Made by a program: the position numbers and the translations under genes
Shown here: one piece after another, positions 1 to 9,450 of the stretch
How positions within the stretch are numbered: the first letter of the stretch is position 1
Layout of the letters: each line of letters opens with the position of its first letter
Notes under the pieces: generated by a model
Database searches by the model: none
What the model was told of the DNA's origin: nothing
The model's input: only the letters and a program-made list of their open reading frames with translations
Source of the DNA: Desulfacinum hydrothermale DSM 13146
GTDB taxonomy: Bacteria; Desulfobacterota; Syntrophobacteria; Syntrophobacterales; DSM-9756
Direction of reading: 5' to 3'
Length of the DNA stretch: 64,000 bases
NCBI RefSeq assembly: GCF_900176285.1
Contig: NZ_FWXF01000005.1
Location: forward strand, 150,318-214,317

Positions 1-1475
1 CCCACCAGGGGTGTGAGGAGATTGTTGAGATCGTGAGCTACGCCGCCCGCCAGCAGCCCCACGGTTTCCATCTTGCGAGCCCGTTCCAGCTCCGCCTGCA
101 CCTTCTTCAGCTCGCTTAGATCCGAAGCCGTTTCCAGAAGGTGGGGCCTGCCGAGGAAGGTCACCTCCACCACACTGCGCAGTACCGGCACCCGTTGTCC
201 GGAGGCGGTGGGTATGCTGCATTCCTCCTCCCGGACCCGTCGGCCGCGATCCAACACGGGGCATTTGGGATCCGGCGACGGGCACACGGTCTTTTTGCAG
301 TCTGTGCCCTGCAGGTCTTGCAAGCTTCGGCCCGTCAGTTCCTGGGCCTTGGAGTTGGCCCATGTGACGGTGCGAGCCTCCCTATCGATCAAAAACATGG
401 CCCCCGGATAGCCTTCCAAGATGTCTTGCAATTCGGCCTGGCTCGCGTCCCGCTCCTCCAGCGCTCGTTCCAGGGTCTCGATCAGGTCGTTCAAGGAATT
501 GCTGAGGGTGTCGATCTCGTCGGCTGAGGGCGTCTTTCCCGGGCCGGCATGGAGCGAGCGGAAACGGCGCGTCTTTTCCACTGCGGCGCTCAGCCGTTTG
601 AAAAGACGGCGATCCAAGACGAACCAGAAAAGGAGGCAGACCGCGATCACCCCGCCCGCCAGACACACCGTGTAGACGGACAGCGCCTTGATAGCCCGTT
701 GGTGGATGAGCCTGGGAAAACGGGCGCTGAGAACGCAGGCGGGTCTTCCCGAAAGATCGGACAAGACGACCCGACCGGTGTAATGGCTATCGTCAAAGGA
801 GAGCGAAGTCTCGGCGAAGGAGGCTTTTGAGGCCGCTTCCGGCGAGGATGGGAGAACCGAAAGCCGAACATGCTGGCCGGCTATTTCCCGGAGCCGCTCC
901 AACAGGTGATCGTCCAAAGGACGGATCACCACAAGGGATCCCCGGATGGGGCCCTTTTCTTCGCTGTTCAGAATGGGCCGGGCGCACACCAGGTAGGCCT
1001 TGCCCTGAAAGGCCAAAAGGCCCCGCACATCGCTGGTCGTGCTCTCATGGTGGATCAGTTCCCCATGGGATTGGACGCGTTCCAGGAAAGCATGGGAAAG
1101 CATGATTCGAATGGCCCGATCCGGGTCACCGGCGTAATAGTAGCGCAGAGATCCGTCCCGATCGAAATAGAGGATGGCCATCAACCGAGTGGTTGCCATC
1201 GTTTGGGGATTCAGATTGGATTCCACATAGTCTGAATTGAGATCCACGATGAACCGGTACGTATCGTCCCACATGGCCCAGTCGCCCGTAAGCCGGCTCA
1301 AGCTTTCCAGCTGCATCTCCACTGCTTTTTCGATGCTCTCGACGCTCCTGCGCGCATACCCGTGTTCCAAAGCGTCCAGTTGGGCCACGAAGGTGAGACG
1401 CGAAAGGAAAAAGGCGCCGGCGACCACGACCAGAATCAGTCCCATGAGGAAGATGAGGACTCGATATCGCAGCAT
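1..1475 (-). CDS. Sensor histidine kinase with CHASE4 and PAS domains (C-terminal part beyond window edge)
   Basis: The reading frame is open from ATG 1475 to the left edge, so the protein is cut at its C-terminus. An N-terminal hydrophobic helix (about residues 5-25) is followed by an extracytoplasmic segment with the CHASE4-type DWAMWDDTY motif. After a second membrane stretch and HAMP-like linker comes a PAS domain containing a CxxxxC-x5-C cluster. The last visible part is the histidine-kinase H-box, GGVAHDLNNLL. A GGAGG ribosome site lies just before the ATG. By family knowledge this is a membrane sensor that autophosphorylates on the H-box histidine and passes phosphate to a response regulator, which is not visible here. 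The signal is unknown. The several cysteines in the PAS domain could bind a metal or respond to redox, but this is speculative. Confidence 0.85.
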   Translation of the reverse strand, partial: MLRYRVLIFLMGLILVVVAGAFFLSRLTFVAQLDALEHGYARRSVESIEKAVEMQLESLSRLTGDWAMWDDTYRFIVDLNSDYVESNLNPQTMATTRLMAILYFDRDGSLRYYYAGDPDRAIRIMLSHAFLERVQSHGELIHHESTTSDVRGLLAFQGKAYLVCARPILNSEEKGPIRGSLVVIRPLDDHLLERLREIAGQHVRLSVLPSSPEAASKASFAETSLSFDDSHYTGRVVLSDLSGRPACVLSARFPRLIHQRAIKALSVYTVCLAGGVIAVCLLFWFVLDRRLFKRLSAAVEKTRRFRSLHAGPGKTPSADEIDTLSNSLNDLIETLERALEERDASQAELQDILEGYPGAMFLIDREARTVTWANSKAQELTGRSLQDLQGTDCKKTVCPSPDPKCPVLDRGRRVREEECSIPTASGQRVPVLRSVVEVTFLGRPHLLETASDLSELKKVQAELERARKMETVGLLAGGVAHDLNNLLTPLV

Positions 1476-1757
1476 GGCGCCTCCACACATTGCGAATCAA
1501 CTGATTGTTTAGATAATCAGAAGGAACGGGTCGATACTTTAGAAAACCCCTGACCGGCCGTCAAGCGACGCAGATCAAGGGTCCGCCGGGATTCCGGTGC
1601 GGTGTTTCCAAAACCGCTCCGGCTCCTGCCCACAGGCTGACCAGGAAGCTTCCTGAAAGAGGGTCCCACACGCGAGAACGTCCTGCGGTCATCGCCTGGA
1701 AGGGCAACCCGCCCGATTGTCCCCATGTACGCCTCTTTGCCCTCAGGCCGGCGGAAC

Positions 1758-1779
1758 GTTTGACACGGCCGTGCCAAAC
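1758..1779. promoter_or_regulatory. 22-bp near-perfect inverted repeat in the 1476-2048 intergenic region
   Basis: The two 11-bp arms GTTTGACACGG and CCGTGCCAAAC are inverted copies with one mismatch. They lie in the 573-bp gap between the leftward sensor kinase gene and the rightward zinc-ribbon gene. Position and symmetry fit a dimeric repressor operator, though a small hairpin is also possible. The minus strand also resembles a sigma-54 -24 element (TTGGCACG), but no TTGC -12 element follows, so a sigma-54 promoter is not claimed. I see no convincing gene in the rest of this gap. Confidence 0.35.
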
Positions 1780-2048
1780 CACCCCAAAAGAGAGCCACGC
1801 GTTCTTTCATGGACAAGCTTCCCGGGCTCGACAGGAACCCCAGTGCCCCTGGACAACTTCTTGCCAAAGAGGTAAGCGGACTTATTATTTCCTATGCAGG
1901 CCGTGGAGCAAGGAACGGGAACCGGCCGTGCTGGAATTTCCAAGGACGCGGCCGTACAGGTGCCTCATTCCCAGCAGCCTGGTTTCGGATAAGCTCCCAC
2001 AAGTCACCACGCACGACGACTTTTCCAAGAAAAGGGAGGTACGGAGAA

Positions 2049-2405
2049 ATGAGCCAATGTGAAGCGTGCGGAGTGAAGGTGGCCGGAGACGAGATCTACG
2101 AACATGCCGGTCAGACGCTTTGCGAGGACTGTTATTTGGACCGGATGGCCACCCCCAAGGTGTGCGACCCGTGGGCGGTCTACAGCGCCAAAAAGACGGG
2201 GGAGGGCCAAGCCGGCCTGACCGAACTCCAGCAAAAGATCCTGGACCTTCTCAAGGAACGGGGCCCGGTGCCGCTGGAAGAAATCAAGGCGGAACTGGGA
2301 ATCGACGAAGGCGAATTCCGGTCCAACTTCGCCACCTTGCGCCACCTGGAGCTGGCCAAGGCCACCAAGGTGGGCGACAAGGTGTGTTATACGGTGTTTT
2401 CGTGA
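2049..2405 (+). CDS. Small zinc-ribbon / winged-helix protein (118 aa)
   Basis: The N-terminal 40 residues carry paired cysteines (C5, C8, then CEDCY near residue 28), as in LIM/zinc-ribbon modules. The C-terminal half, from about residue 58, reads as a helical winged-helix-like domain (LTELQQKILDLLKERGPVPLEEI). A GGGAGG ribosome site about 10 nt upstream supports this ATG over longer in-frame openings. The layout suggests a small DNA- or RNA-associated regulator, but no specific function can be assigned. It stands alone, with the convergent YkgJ-like gene starting 8 bp beyond its stop. Confidence 0.75.
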   Translation: MSQCEACGVKVAGDEIYEHAGQTLCEDCYLDRMATPKVCDPWAVYSAKKTGEGQAGLTELQQKILDLLKERGPVPLEEIKAELGIDEGEFRSNFATLRHLELAKATKVGDKVCYTVFS

Positions 2406-2412
2406 GTGGAAG

Positions 2413-3366
2413 CTACTCTTCTTTGGCTTCTTCGGACGGCGCATCGGGCACCAGCACCCGGGTGCCGTCCGGTCCCACGTCCACCCGGAAGCCGAAGACC
2501 TGCACCAGATCGGCAAAACTCCTTCCGAAGACCAGTTCCAGCTGGGATCGGGGGATGTTCAGCTTTTCCGCCACGAAGTTGCGAAAATGGTCTTCATAGG
2601 CCAGGAGGTCCAACACCTGGTCCACGGCTTCACCCCGGGTCTCCTCCAAGGCCTTGAAGGCCGCCGTGAGCTTTTCAAAGGCGCATCGGCGGTCGTGTTC
2701 TTCCAGAAGGTCCCACAGGACGTCCACCTCTCCGAAGATGTCCTTTCGGGTCAGGTAGGGCTGGGCCGTCAGTTCTTCCCCCGGCTTGGGATCCCAGCAG
2801 GCCTGGGCCCGGCACTGGAGGGGGCGGTCCGCGTAGATGGTGCATTCCTGGGTGTCCCCGTCAAAAAAGAGGCATTGGCGCCCGCCGGGCTTTTCCCGCA
2901 GTTTGATCCTTTCGTCCACCAAAAAGACCAGTTCGTCCTTGAACGGCGAATGCACGGGCTCACCGCGCCGCAGGGTGTAGAGGGCACCCCAGGGGATCTT
3001 GCCCTGCCGGAGGAGTTCCAAATCCTCCACGTGCAGGGTGGGGCTTCCGTGGCGGCAGCACTCCCCGCACATGAGGCAGCTGGGCAGGATTTCCCGGGCG
3101 TGGGTTTCCGCCAGCGCCAGCACCCGCTTCCAGTCCCGCACCTTCTCCGCTCCGCACAGCTTGTGCCACTTCTGCAGGATCGTCTGGAATTCGGGATCCC
3201 GGTCCAACTGGAGGATCACCCGTTCCTTGGGCACGGGATTGTCCGGGTCGTCCGTGAGCTCTTCGGCGTAACGGAAGACATTTTCCCGGAACTGCTCGAT
3301 ATTCCACAAAGCGGGGGTCATCCCCGGTTCGCTCCCTGGATGGGGCATGGATTGTCGATCGTCCAT
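2413..3366 (-). CDS. YkgJ-family cysteine cluster protein
   Basis: The protein has the YkgJ/UPF0153-type signature of closely spaced cysteines: CLMCGECCRHGSP in the first half, followed by a CLFFDG...CTIYADRPLQCRAQACW block. This arrangement is thought to chelate zinc or an Fe-S cluster. The family is mostly uncharacterised. It is longer than minimal members (about 130 aa), with helical extensions on both sides of the Cys core. I chose the ATG at 3366, preceded by AAGGAGA; a longer start at 3450 is open but its extra residues look unstructured. It is divergent from proS, so the two may share the promoter region at 3367-3563. Confidence 0.75.
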   Translation of the reverse strand: MDDRQSMPHPGSEPGMTPALWNIEQFRENVFRYAEELTDDPDNPVPKERVILQLDRDPEFQTILQKWHKLCGAEKVRDWKRVLALAETHAREILPSCLMCGECCRHGSPTLHVEDLELLRQGKIPWGALYTLRRGEPVHSPFKDELVFLVDERIKLREKPGGRQCLFFDGDTQECTIYADRPLQCRAQACWDPKPGEELTAQPYLTRKDIFGEVDVLWDLLEEHDRRCAFEKLTAAFKALEETRGEAVDQVLDLLAYEDHFRNFVAEKLNIPRSQLELVFGRSFADLVQVFGFRVDVGPDGTRVLVPDAPSEEAKEE

Positions 3367-3563
3367 AGTAACACTGGTCTCCTTCGAAGGGGATTTTCCG
3401 GCCCTGGGGCCGAATGCCTTCTTCATAGCAGGACGGTTCCAAGGGGCCAAGGGCTTTTCCGCATCCGAGATTTGCGGTTGTGGCGGGGCGGCTCCCGTGG
3501 TAAGGTCTAACGCCCTAATAACTAACGAAAAGTCTATGGAATGCCAACGAGGAGGTCCGGTCC

Positions 3564-5321
3564 ATGCGCTTCAGCAGGTATTTTGTGCACACGCTCTTCG
3601 AGGTCCCCAAGGAAGCGGAAACCCCGTCCCACATCCTGCTGCTTCGGGGTTCCTACATCTATCCGGCGGCGGCGGGCATCTATTCGCTGCTGCCCCTGGG
3701 GCACCGGGTGGCGGAAAAGGTCAAACAGATCATCCGAGAAGAGATGGACGGCATCGACGGGCTGGAAGTGACCATGCCGGTGCTCAACCCGGCGGAATTG
3801 TGGAAGGCCACCAAGCGCTACTACGACATCGGACCGGAGCTCTTTCGCATTCGGGATCGGCGCAACCGGGAATTCGTCCTGGCCATGACCCACGAGGAGA
3901 TCATCACCGACATCGCCAAGAAATTCCTCAGGTCCTACCGGGATCTTCCGGTCATGCTCTACCAGATCCAGACCAAGATCCGTGACGAAGCCCGCCCCCG
4001 GGCAGGGCTCCTTCGGGTGCGGGAATTCCAGATGAAGGACGCCTACAGTTTCCATCCGGATTTTGAGGATCTGGACCGCTACTATCCCCGCATCTACAAC
4101 GCGTACCTGCGCGTCTTCGCCCGCTGCGGCCTCCAGGCCGTGCCCATCGAAGCGGACACGGGCATCATGGGCGGAACCGGGTCCCATGAATTCATGTTGG
4201 AATCGCCCCACGGCGAAGACCAGTTCGTGGTGTGCACCCAGTGCGACTACCGGGCCAACACGGAAAAGGCCGTGGGTGTCAAGCCCGCCCTGAACGACCT
4301 GCCCGCGGATCCTCCGCCCATGGAACGCGTGACCACGCCGGGGGTGAAGACCATCGCCCAGCTCATGGACTTTTTCCAGACCTCGGAAGACCACTTCCTG
4401 AAGACGGTGGCCTATGAGGCGGACGGCGAGCTGGTGCTGGCCGTGGTCCGGGGGGATTTCAACGTCTCTTCCACCAAGCTGGCCAACCACCTGAAGGCGG
4501 TCCATCTGGACATGGCTTCCGAGGAAGCCCTGGAAAAGGAAGGCCTGCACGGGGGCTTCCTCTCGCCCGTGGGCCTGGACGGCAAGAAGATCCGCGTGGT
4601 GGTGGACACCTCCGTAAACGAGAACACCCTCTACGTGGCGGGCGGAAACGACGTGGACCTGCACCTCAAGAACGTGTTGGCGGGCCGGAATTTCCACATC
4701 TCGGACCCGGCCGACATCGCCGAGGTGCGCCACGGGGACGGGTGCGCCCAGTGCGGAAGCGGAACCCTGGAAATACGGCGCGGCATCGAACTGGGTCACA
4801 CGTTCAAGCTGGGCACCAAGTACACGGCACCCGACACCATGGACGTGACCTTTCTGGACGCGGAGGGACAAAACCGCCGGCTGGTCATGGGCTGCTACGG
4901 CATCGGCGTGGAGCGCCTTATGGCCTCCGTCGTGGAAAGCTGGCATGACGAAGCGGGCATCGTCTGGCCGGTGACCATCGCCCCGTTCCAGGTGGTGATC
5001 ACCACGCTGGGCAAGAAGGCCGAGGTGGACGCCACGGCCGAAGAACTTTACCGGGAGCTGGGCGAGCGCTGGGACGTGCTCTACGACGACCGGGACGAAT
5101 CACCGGGTGTCAAACTCAAGGACGCCGACCTTCTGGGCATTCCCGTGCGGGTGGTGGTGAGCCAGCGGGGACTGAAGCAGGGAACCTTCGAGGTGAAGGT
5201 GCGCCAAACGGGTGAGGTCCATTTCTTCCGCCGCCAGGAACTTTGTGGGGCGGTGGAGCGGATCCTGGGGGATCTGGCCCCCGTCCTGGAAGGCCTGCCC
5301 TGGATGGATGAGAACGTTTAG
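3564..5321 (+). CDS. proS: Prolyl-tRNA synthetase (bacterial type, ProS)
   Basis: This enzyme attaches proline to tRNA-Pro in the cytoplasm. The 585-residue length and layout match bacterial-type ProRS. Class II motif 1 lies near the N-terminus. Motif 2 carries the TxE loop (MTHEEIITD) and an [24 protein letters not shown] segment. The inserted editing (YbaK-like) domain occupies about residues 225-390, and motif 3 follows ([13 protein letters not shown]), then the anticodon-binding domain. A GAGGAGG ribosome site precedes the ATG. The stop codon abuts a copy of the dispersed repeat. The gene appears intact and is probably essential. Confidence 0.97.
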   Translation: MRFSRYFVHTLFEVPKEAETPSHILLLRGSYIYPAAAGIYSLLPLGHRVAEKVKQIIREEMDGIDGLEVTMPVLNPAELWKATKRYYDIGPELFRIRDRRNREFVLAMTHEEIITDIAKKFLRSYRDLPVMLYQIQTKIRDEARPRAGLLRVREFQMKDAYSFHPDFEDLDRYYPRIYNAYLRVFARCGLQAVPIEADTGIMGGTGSHEFMLESPHGEDQFVVCTQCDYRANTEKAVGVKPALNDLPADPPPMERVTTPGVKTIAQLMDFFQTSEDHFLKTVAYEADGELVLAVVRGDFNVSSTKLANHLKAVHLDMASEEALEKEGLHGGFLSPVGLDGKKIRVVVDTSVNENTLYVAGGNDVDLHLKNVLAGRNFHISDPADIAEVRHGDGCAQCGSGTLEIRRGIELGHTFKLGTKYTAPDTMDVTFLDAEGQNRRLVMGCYGIGVERLMASVVESWHDEAGIVWPVTIAPFQVVITTLGKKAEVDATAEELYRELGERWDVLYDDRDESPGVKLKDADLLGIPVRVVVSQRGLKQGTFEVKVRQTGEVHFFRRQELCGAVERILGDLAPVLEGLPWMDENV

Positions 5322-5455
5322 GCGATTGCCCGACAATGGCCTTTCAGCCTTTTCGGAAGATTTCTAACCGGTTGAAATTCCACTGTGCTAGACGGCTCTT
5401 TGGAAGTTCGCAGACAGTCGGGGCGGGTTCCGAACCCGCCCCGACTCCCGCAAGA
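5320..5455 (+). repeat. Dispersed intergenic repeat, copy A (after proS)
   Basis: This contains the shared blocks CGACAATGGC, TTTCTaACC, GAAATTCCACTGTGC, GCTCTTTGG and CAGACAGTC, then the GC hairpin GGGGCGGGTTC/GAACCCGCCCC. The same series recurs at 11479, 12882 (inverted), 21984, 42090, 45079 and 60826. It starts at the proS stop codon. The perfect GC inverted repeat at its right end (about 5419-5443) could act as a transcript hairpin. Confidence 0.7.
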
Positions 5456-5549
5456 CAAGACCAACGGCACGGATTCCCGCCCGGACGAGTGCCTCTAAAG
5501 CCGCTTTTCACCAGCAACAGAACACAAGAATCCCTCGGGAGGTGACGGC

Positions 5550-6191
5550 GTGACAGCCTCGGACCCGGTCTTGCTGACCATGGGAGAGATGGAGATTTTG
5601 CGCTTCGTGCTGGGCCCCTACCAGGTGAACGCTTACGGCCTGGTCTGCCGCGATAGCGGGGAAACACTTCTCATCGACGCTCCCCGGGGGATCCTGGCCG
5701 CCCTTGGGGAGGTGGCGCCCAAGGCGGTGGTGCTCACCCACGGTCACCGGGACCACACAGAGGGCTTGGAGGAAGTGGCGAAGGAACTGCGCGTTCCAAT
5801 CTTCTGCCACGACGAAGACGCCGCGCGCATTCCCGTCTCCGGCCTGAAGCCGCTCCAAGACGGCGACACCCTTTCGGTGGGATCCCTCACCGTGCGGGTG
5901 CTCCACACGCCGGGCCATACGCCGGGAAGCATCTGCTTGCACTGGGCAAACGTGCTCTTTTCCGGCGACACCCTCTTTCCCCGAGGCCCCGGCCGCACCG
6001 ACAGCCCGGCCGCTTTTCGGCAGATCCTCACCTCCCTAGAGAAGAGGATCTTTTCCCTTCCCGTGAGCACCCTGGTACTGCCCGGCCACGGCCCGCCCAC
6101 CAACGTGGGCGTGGAACGGGACGCCGCCCGGGCCTTCCTGGAACGGGGCGTTCCGGATGATCTCTTCGGAGACGTGGACTGGGGCCGCTGA
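5550..6191 (+). CDS. Metallo-beta-lactamase-fold hydrolase (glyoxalase II-like)
   Basis: The zinc-binding THGHRDHTEG motif (HxHxDH) is followed by HTPGHTPGS, SGDTLF and a C-terminal PGHGPPT, in the order found in glyoxalase II-like MBL proteins. These hydrolyse thioesters or related substrates with two metal ions. At 213 aa it lacks the C-terminal helical domain of true GloB. The start is a GTG at 5550 with a GGGAGG ribosome site. It stands between proS and a convergent sugar-modification cluster. The exact substrate cannot be read from sequence. Confidence 0.85.
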   Translation: MTASDPVLLTMGEMEILRFVLGPYQVNAYGLVCRDSGETLLIDAPRGILAALGEVAPKAVVLTHGHRDHTEGLEEVAKELRVPIFCHDEDAARIPVSGLKPLQDGDTLSVGSLTVRVLHTPGHTPGSICLHWANVLFSGDTLFPRGPGRTDSPAAFRQILTSLEKRIFSLPVSTLVLPGHGPPTNVGVERDAARAFLERGVPDDLFGDVDWGR

Positions 6192-6225
6192 AATCGTCTA
6201 AGGAATCGGCCCGCCCCAAGGCCTT

Positions 6226-6921
6226 CTATTCCGGAAGCACCACGCGATGAAATCCTTCCGCATACGTGTAGGACGTGCCTTCCGCCAGCTTCCGGCACCG
6301 GTCCTCCACCCACTTTCGGATGTCCGCCACGGGATGCTGGTTCCATTGGCTGGCGTGGCACTGGAGGGCAGCGATCTTGGTTTCAAACAGATCGGTGATG
6401 TCCACCCGGTGATTGATGTCTTCCGCCGCCCAGAACCAGGCCTCCCGCACCTTGTGGGGTTCCAGCCCCTCGGCCAGAAGATCGGGATAGGCCAGATGAT
6501 CCCGGGCGTAGGGAAAGAGCGCATCCATCACCACCTGGCCCACAATCCGATGGTCCCGATGCCAGAGATAGCGACGGTAGGGATCGGAAGAGAGTACCAG
6601 GCGAGGGCGGAAGGTGCGGATCCAGCGCACCAGTTCCTTTCGGAACTCCGGGGTGTCTTCCAGGCCCTGGTCCGGGTAATGGAGGAAGACCACGGGGCCC
6701 ACCCCCACCGTATCCGCAGCGGCCCGTTGCTCCTTTTGTCGAATCCGCGCCAGCTCGGCGGGGTCCATGTTCCGATCTCCGGTTCCCTTTTCCCCGTCCG
6801 TGCAGATCACGTAGGCGATCTTTTGGCCTTCTCCGGCCATGCGGGCGATGGTTCCCGCCGCCCCGAAGTCGGGATCGTCGGGATGGGCGGCAATGACCAG
6901 CACGTCAACAGGTTCTTTCAT
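6226..6921 (-). CDS. PIG-L/LmbE-family N-acetylglucosaminyl deacetylase-like protein
   Basis: The N-terminal AAHPDDPDFGAAGT motif and a later HRDH motif are the zinc-binding signature of PIG-L/LmbE deacetylases, which remove acetyl groups from N-acetylglucosaminyl conjugates such as GlcNAc-inositol or GlcNAc-malate (as BshB). The ATG at 6921 has AGAGGA at good spacing; an ATG six bases upstream is too close to it. It lies 16 bp after the GT4 glycosyltransferase and downstream of a GNAT-like acyltransferase in one leftward operon. That context suggests a small glycoconjugate or low-molecular-weight-thiol pathway, although no cysteine ligase is visible. Confidence 0.88.
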   Translation of the reverse strand: MKEPVDVLVIAAHPDDPDFGAAGTIARMAGEGQKIAYVICTDGEKGTGDRNMDPAELARIRQKEQRAAADTVGVGPVVFLHYPDQGLEDTPEFRKELVRWIRTFRPRLVLSSDPYRRYLWHRDHRIVGQVVMDALFPYARDHLAYPDLLAEGLEPHKVREAWFWAAEDINHRVDITDLFETKIAALQCHASQWNQHPVADIRKWVEDRCRKLAEGTSYTYAEGFHRVVLPE

Positions 6922-6937
6922 CTTCATTTCCTCTAGC

Positions 6938-8311
6938 TCAAAATCCCACGTGGGGAAGGCTCATGCGTTGATCCGATGCCTCGCCCTTCCAAGGGATCGA
7001 GACGTCCGCCTTCATATCAGCAAAGACCGCTTCCAGCTTTCGAGCGGTTTCCCGCCAACGGTATCGACTGACCACGGCGCGGATGGTCTCCCGATCCGAA
7101 GGGCCGATCCCACGGGACAAGCCTTTCAGGATTCCCTGGGCCAGGGTTTCCGGGGCGTTGTCCGGTGTGAGCACGGCGGCAACGCTTCCCTTGGGGATAT
7201 CCTGAAGGACGCCCACGGGCGGGCCCACCACGGGAGTGCCGCAGGCCATGGCTTCCAGGATGGCCAGTCCGAAGCTTTCGTAAAAGGATGAAACCACATA
7301 GAGATCCGCGGCATTGTAATAGACGGAAAGCTCCCCGTGTTCCACGCGGCCGAGAAAAGAGATCCGGCCGTCGGGGACCAGGTTTTCGGCCAGTTGCGTC
7401 ATCTCCTTCCACACAAGATCGTCTTCCGCGGGATCTCCTCCCACCACCAGCAGCCGAATCGGTCGGGAAGGCTCCACGAGGGCCACGGCCCTGATGAGCC
7501 GCTCCAAGCCTTTCACCGGATCGAACCGGCCGACGAAGAGAAGAACCGCCTCCTCGGGTGCCAGGTTCAATCGGCGGCGGCAGGCCGACCGGTCCAGGGG
7601 TCGAAAGATGTGATCATCCACGCCGCAGGGGATGATCACCGTCCGGTCGTTGGACACACCGTAATGGTCCTGCAGAGCCGCCCGCTCCTGGTGCGTGGCG
7701 GCGATCACGCACCGGCTCTTGCGGGCCACGCGCCTTTCCGCGCACAGCCGGCAGGGAGAATCCACCCTCTTTCCCAACGCCCGTCGTTTCAGCTCGCTCA
7801 AGGTGTGAAACATGACCGCATGGGGCGTTTGAAGACGCTCGGCTGCCTGCACCCCCGCCATGCCGGAAATCCAGTAATGGCTGAAGATCACATCGTACGG
7901 ACGGACTCGCAGGCGATTGTGGCGGCAGACGGCCTCGGCAAAGCGATCGGCAATCCCTTGGAACCGGTCCGGGGCCTTTCCATGGGGGGGTAGAGCCGGC
8001 ACTGGGATAGTGCGAATCCGACCGCCCCTTGGACGAAGCCGGCCGGGCAGGCGCGTGGAAGGGGTATTGACGGACGGCTCGTCCGTTCCCCCAACCCCGG
8101 TGAAGATGTCCACATCGTGTCCCAGGCAGGCCAAGGCCCGGGAAACCTCCCGGATATAGACACTCATCCCTCCCGTATCCCGTCGCCCCAAGGGCCCGCT
8201 GGGATTGGAATGGGCACAGATCAGAGCGATATGCCGCCGCACACCACCGCTTTCCATCTCCGGTTCCCTCATCTCCCCGCGCATCTTCGCCTCGTGACAG
8301 TTCCCAATCAT
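6938..8311 (-). CDS. GT4-family glycosyltransferase
   Basis: This is a two-domain GT-B glycosyltransferase. The N-terminal acceptor half contains GGMSVYIREVSRALACLGHDV. The C-terminal half has the nucleotide-sugar-binding features VGRFDPVKGLERL and the ExFGLAILEAMACGTPVVG element. The N-terminus resembles MshA/sucrose-synthase-like GT4 enzymes. I place the start at ATG 8311, which overlaps the stop of the upstream acyltransferase by one base (translational coupling). ATG 8284 is an alternative with a better ribosome site. With the PIG-L gene directly downstream, a GlcNAc transferase followed by deacetylation, as in mycothiol or bacillithiol synthesis, is plausible but unproven. Confidence 0.85.
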   Translation of the reverse strand: MIGNCHEAKMRGEMREPEMESGGVRRHIALICAHSNPSGPLGRRDTGGMSVYIREVSRALACLGHDVDIFTGVGGTDEPSVNTPSTRLPGRLRPRGGRIRTIPVPALPPHGKAPDRFQGIADRFAEAVCRHNRLRVRPYDVIFSHYWISGMAGVQAAERLQTPHAVMFHTLSELKRRALGKRVDSPCRLCAERRVARKSRCVIAATHQERAALQDHYGVSNDRTVIIPCGVDDHIFRPLDRSACRRRLNLAPEEAVLLFVGRFDPVKGLERLIRAVALVEPSRPIRLLVVGGDPAEDDLVWKEMTQLAENLVPDGRISFLGRVEHGELSVYYNAADLYVVSSFYESFGLAILEAMACGTPVVGPPVGVLQDIPKGSVAAVLTPDNAPETLAQGILKGLSRGIGPSDRETIRAVVSRYRWRETARKLEAVFADMKADVSIPWKGEASDQRMSLPHVGF

Positions 8312-9339
8312 CAGCCGCGCATGTGGATACGAACCCGAAACAGCTGGACCTCCCCACCTCCCAGTCGGAACTTGTAGACTTCGTCGCCGCGCAGGAATTC
8401 GTAGCGTTCGCGCCCCAGTTCCACGGCGTCTCGGATTGTGAAGACCTTGCTCACCCAACCCGCACTCACAGCACCGTAGGCGGCATCATAGCCGTTGTTA
8501 TACAGGTAGATGACCTTGCCGTCATCAAGACACAGGGTGCCGGCTATGGAACGGCCGTCCAGCTCCAACAGGGAAAGACGCACCATGCCCTCCCGGCTCA
8601 TGGCCCGGCACAGGGATTGGAAGTAGGACCGCATGGACTGGGTGAGGAATCCGGCCTTGTCCCGCCGGTTGCTCTTGAAGAGCTCAAAGAAAACGGGAAG
8701 CGCCCGTTCCACGTCGTGCGGATCGGTATGGATGCGGAAGCTCACGGCGCCGGCCTCCTCCAAACGGCGCATCTTTCGCCGCACCTCATGGCGCTGCTTT
8801 CCGGAAAGCCTCTGCAGATAGCCATCCCAAGTGTCCGGAAGCTCCATCTCCACCGTGACGGCCTCGGGCTGGACGAAAACCTCCAGTCCTTGGCTGCGCG
8901 CCGTTTCGGTCAAATGGGTATGCACGAAGGAATCCGGGCGAACGGGCCCCAGATCCAGGGATGGAAGGCCCTGTCGGTGGGCTGCCTCCAGGAGCAGAGA
9001 GGCGGCCTTTTCCTCGGCACCGGGGATCACCACCGCATCAAAGTAGTCGAAGATGTCCGGGTCTCCGGCGAACCGGGCCGCGTCCCCGTGGATCATGAGT
9101 GGAAGGGCGCCCAGGACGGCCTGTCCCTCCCAGGCCGAAAGGGCGAAGATATCCGCGTCTGCTCCCAGTGTTTCCTTCCAGGCGTCGATCCAGGCCGGCG
9201 AAACGAAAGGATTGGGCCAGCGAAGCCCCAGAATGTTTCGCTCATTCCACAACCGCCGCAGCTCGTCCAATGGTTCCGCTCTCCCTGTGATGATCCATAA
9301 GCCGTGATCGGCGGCGGGCGAAGGTTCCAAAGGGCACAT
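8311..9339 (-). CDS. GNAT-fold acyltransferase, CelD/FemAB-like
   Basis: The 342-aa protein shows the CelD/BcsL-type (Acetyltransf_6) pattern: an N-terminal ExxWNxL-like helix, a central DYFDAVV segment, and a second GNAT half around GKQRHEVRRKMRRLEE and LDGRSIAGTLCLDDGKVIYLYNNGYD. Related proteins transfer acyl or aminoacyl groups onto extracellular polysaccharide or cell-wall precursors. The true donor is unknown. It is the first gene of a three-gene leftward operon with the GT4 and PIG-L genes, and its stop overlaps the GT4 start. A GGGAGA sequence precedes the ATG. Confidence 0.75.
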   Translation of the reverse strand: MCPLEPSPAADHGLWIITGRAEPLDELRRLWNERNILGLRWPNPFVSPAWIDAWKETLGADADIFALSAWEGQAVLGALPLMIHGDAARFAGDPDIFDYFDAVVIPGAEEKAASLLLEAAHRQGLPSLDLGPVRPDSFVHTHLTETARSQGLEVFVQPEAVTVEMELPDTWDGYLQRLSGKQRHEVRRKMRRLEEAGAVSFRIHTDPHDVERALPVFFELFKSNRRDKAGFLTQSMRSYFQSLCRAMSREGMVRLSLLELDGRSIAGTLCLDDGKVIYLYNNGYDAAYGAVSAGWVSKVFTIRDAVELGRERYEFLRGDEVYKFRLGGGEVQLFRVRIHMRG

Positions 9340-9450
9340 CCGTCTCCCGTCGCCTCACATACGGCGCCAGCACCCATCACGGCTTGTAGCGTTGTTTGTC
9401 TGCAGACACCGCGAAGACCCATGGACGAAGGATGAGTCCCCCGTCATGCC

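Noticed and set aside
1741..1785. Sigma-54 -24-like TTGGCACG on the minus strand
   Set aside because: No TTGC -12 element at the correct spacing; explained instead as part of an inverted repeat.
1517..2048. Open frames on both strands in the 5' gap before the zinc-ribbon gene
   Set aside because: No homology-like sequence, signal or good start; the frame opening at 1809 simply joins the true gene at 2049.
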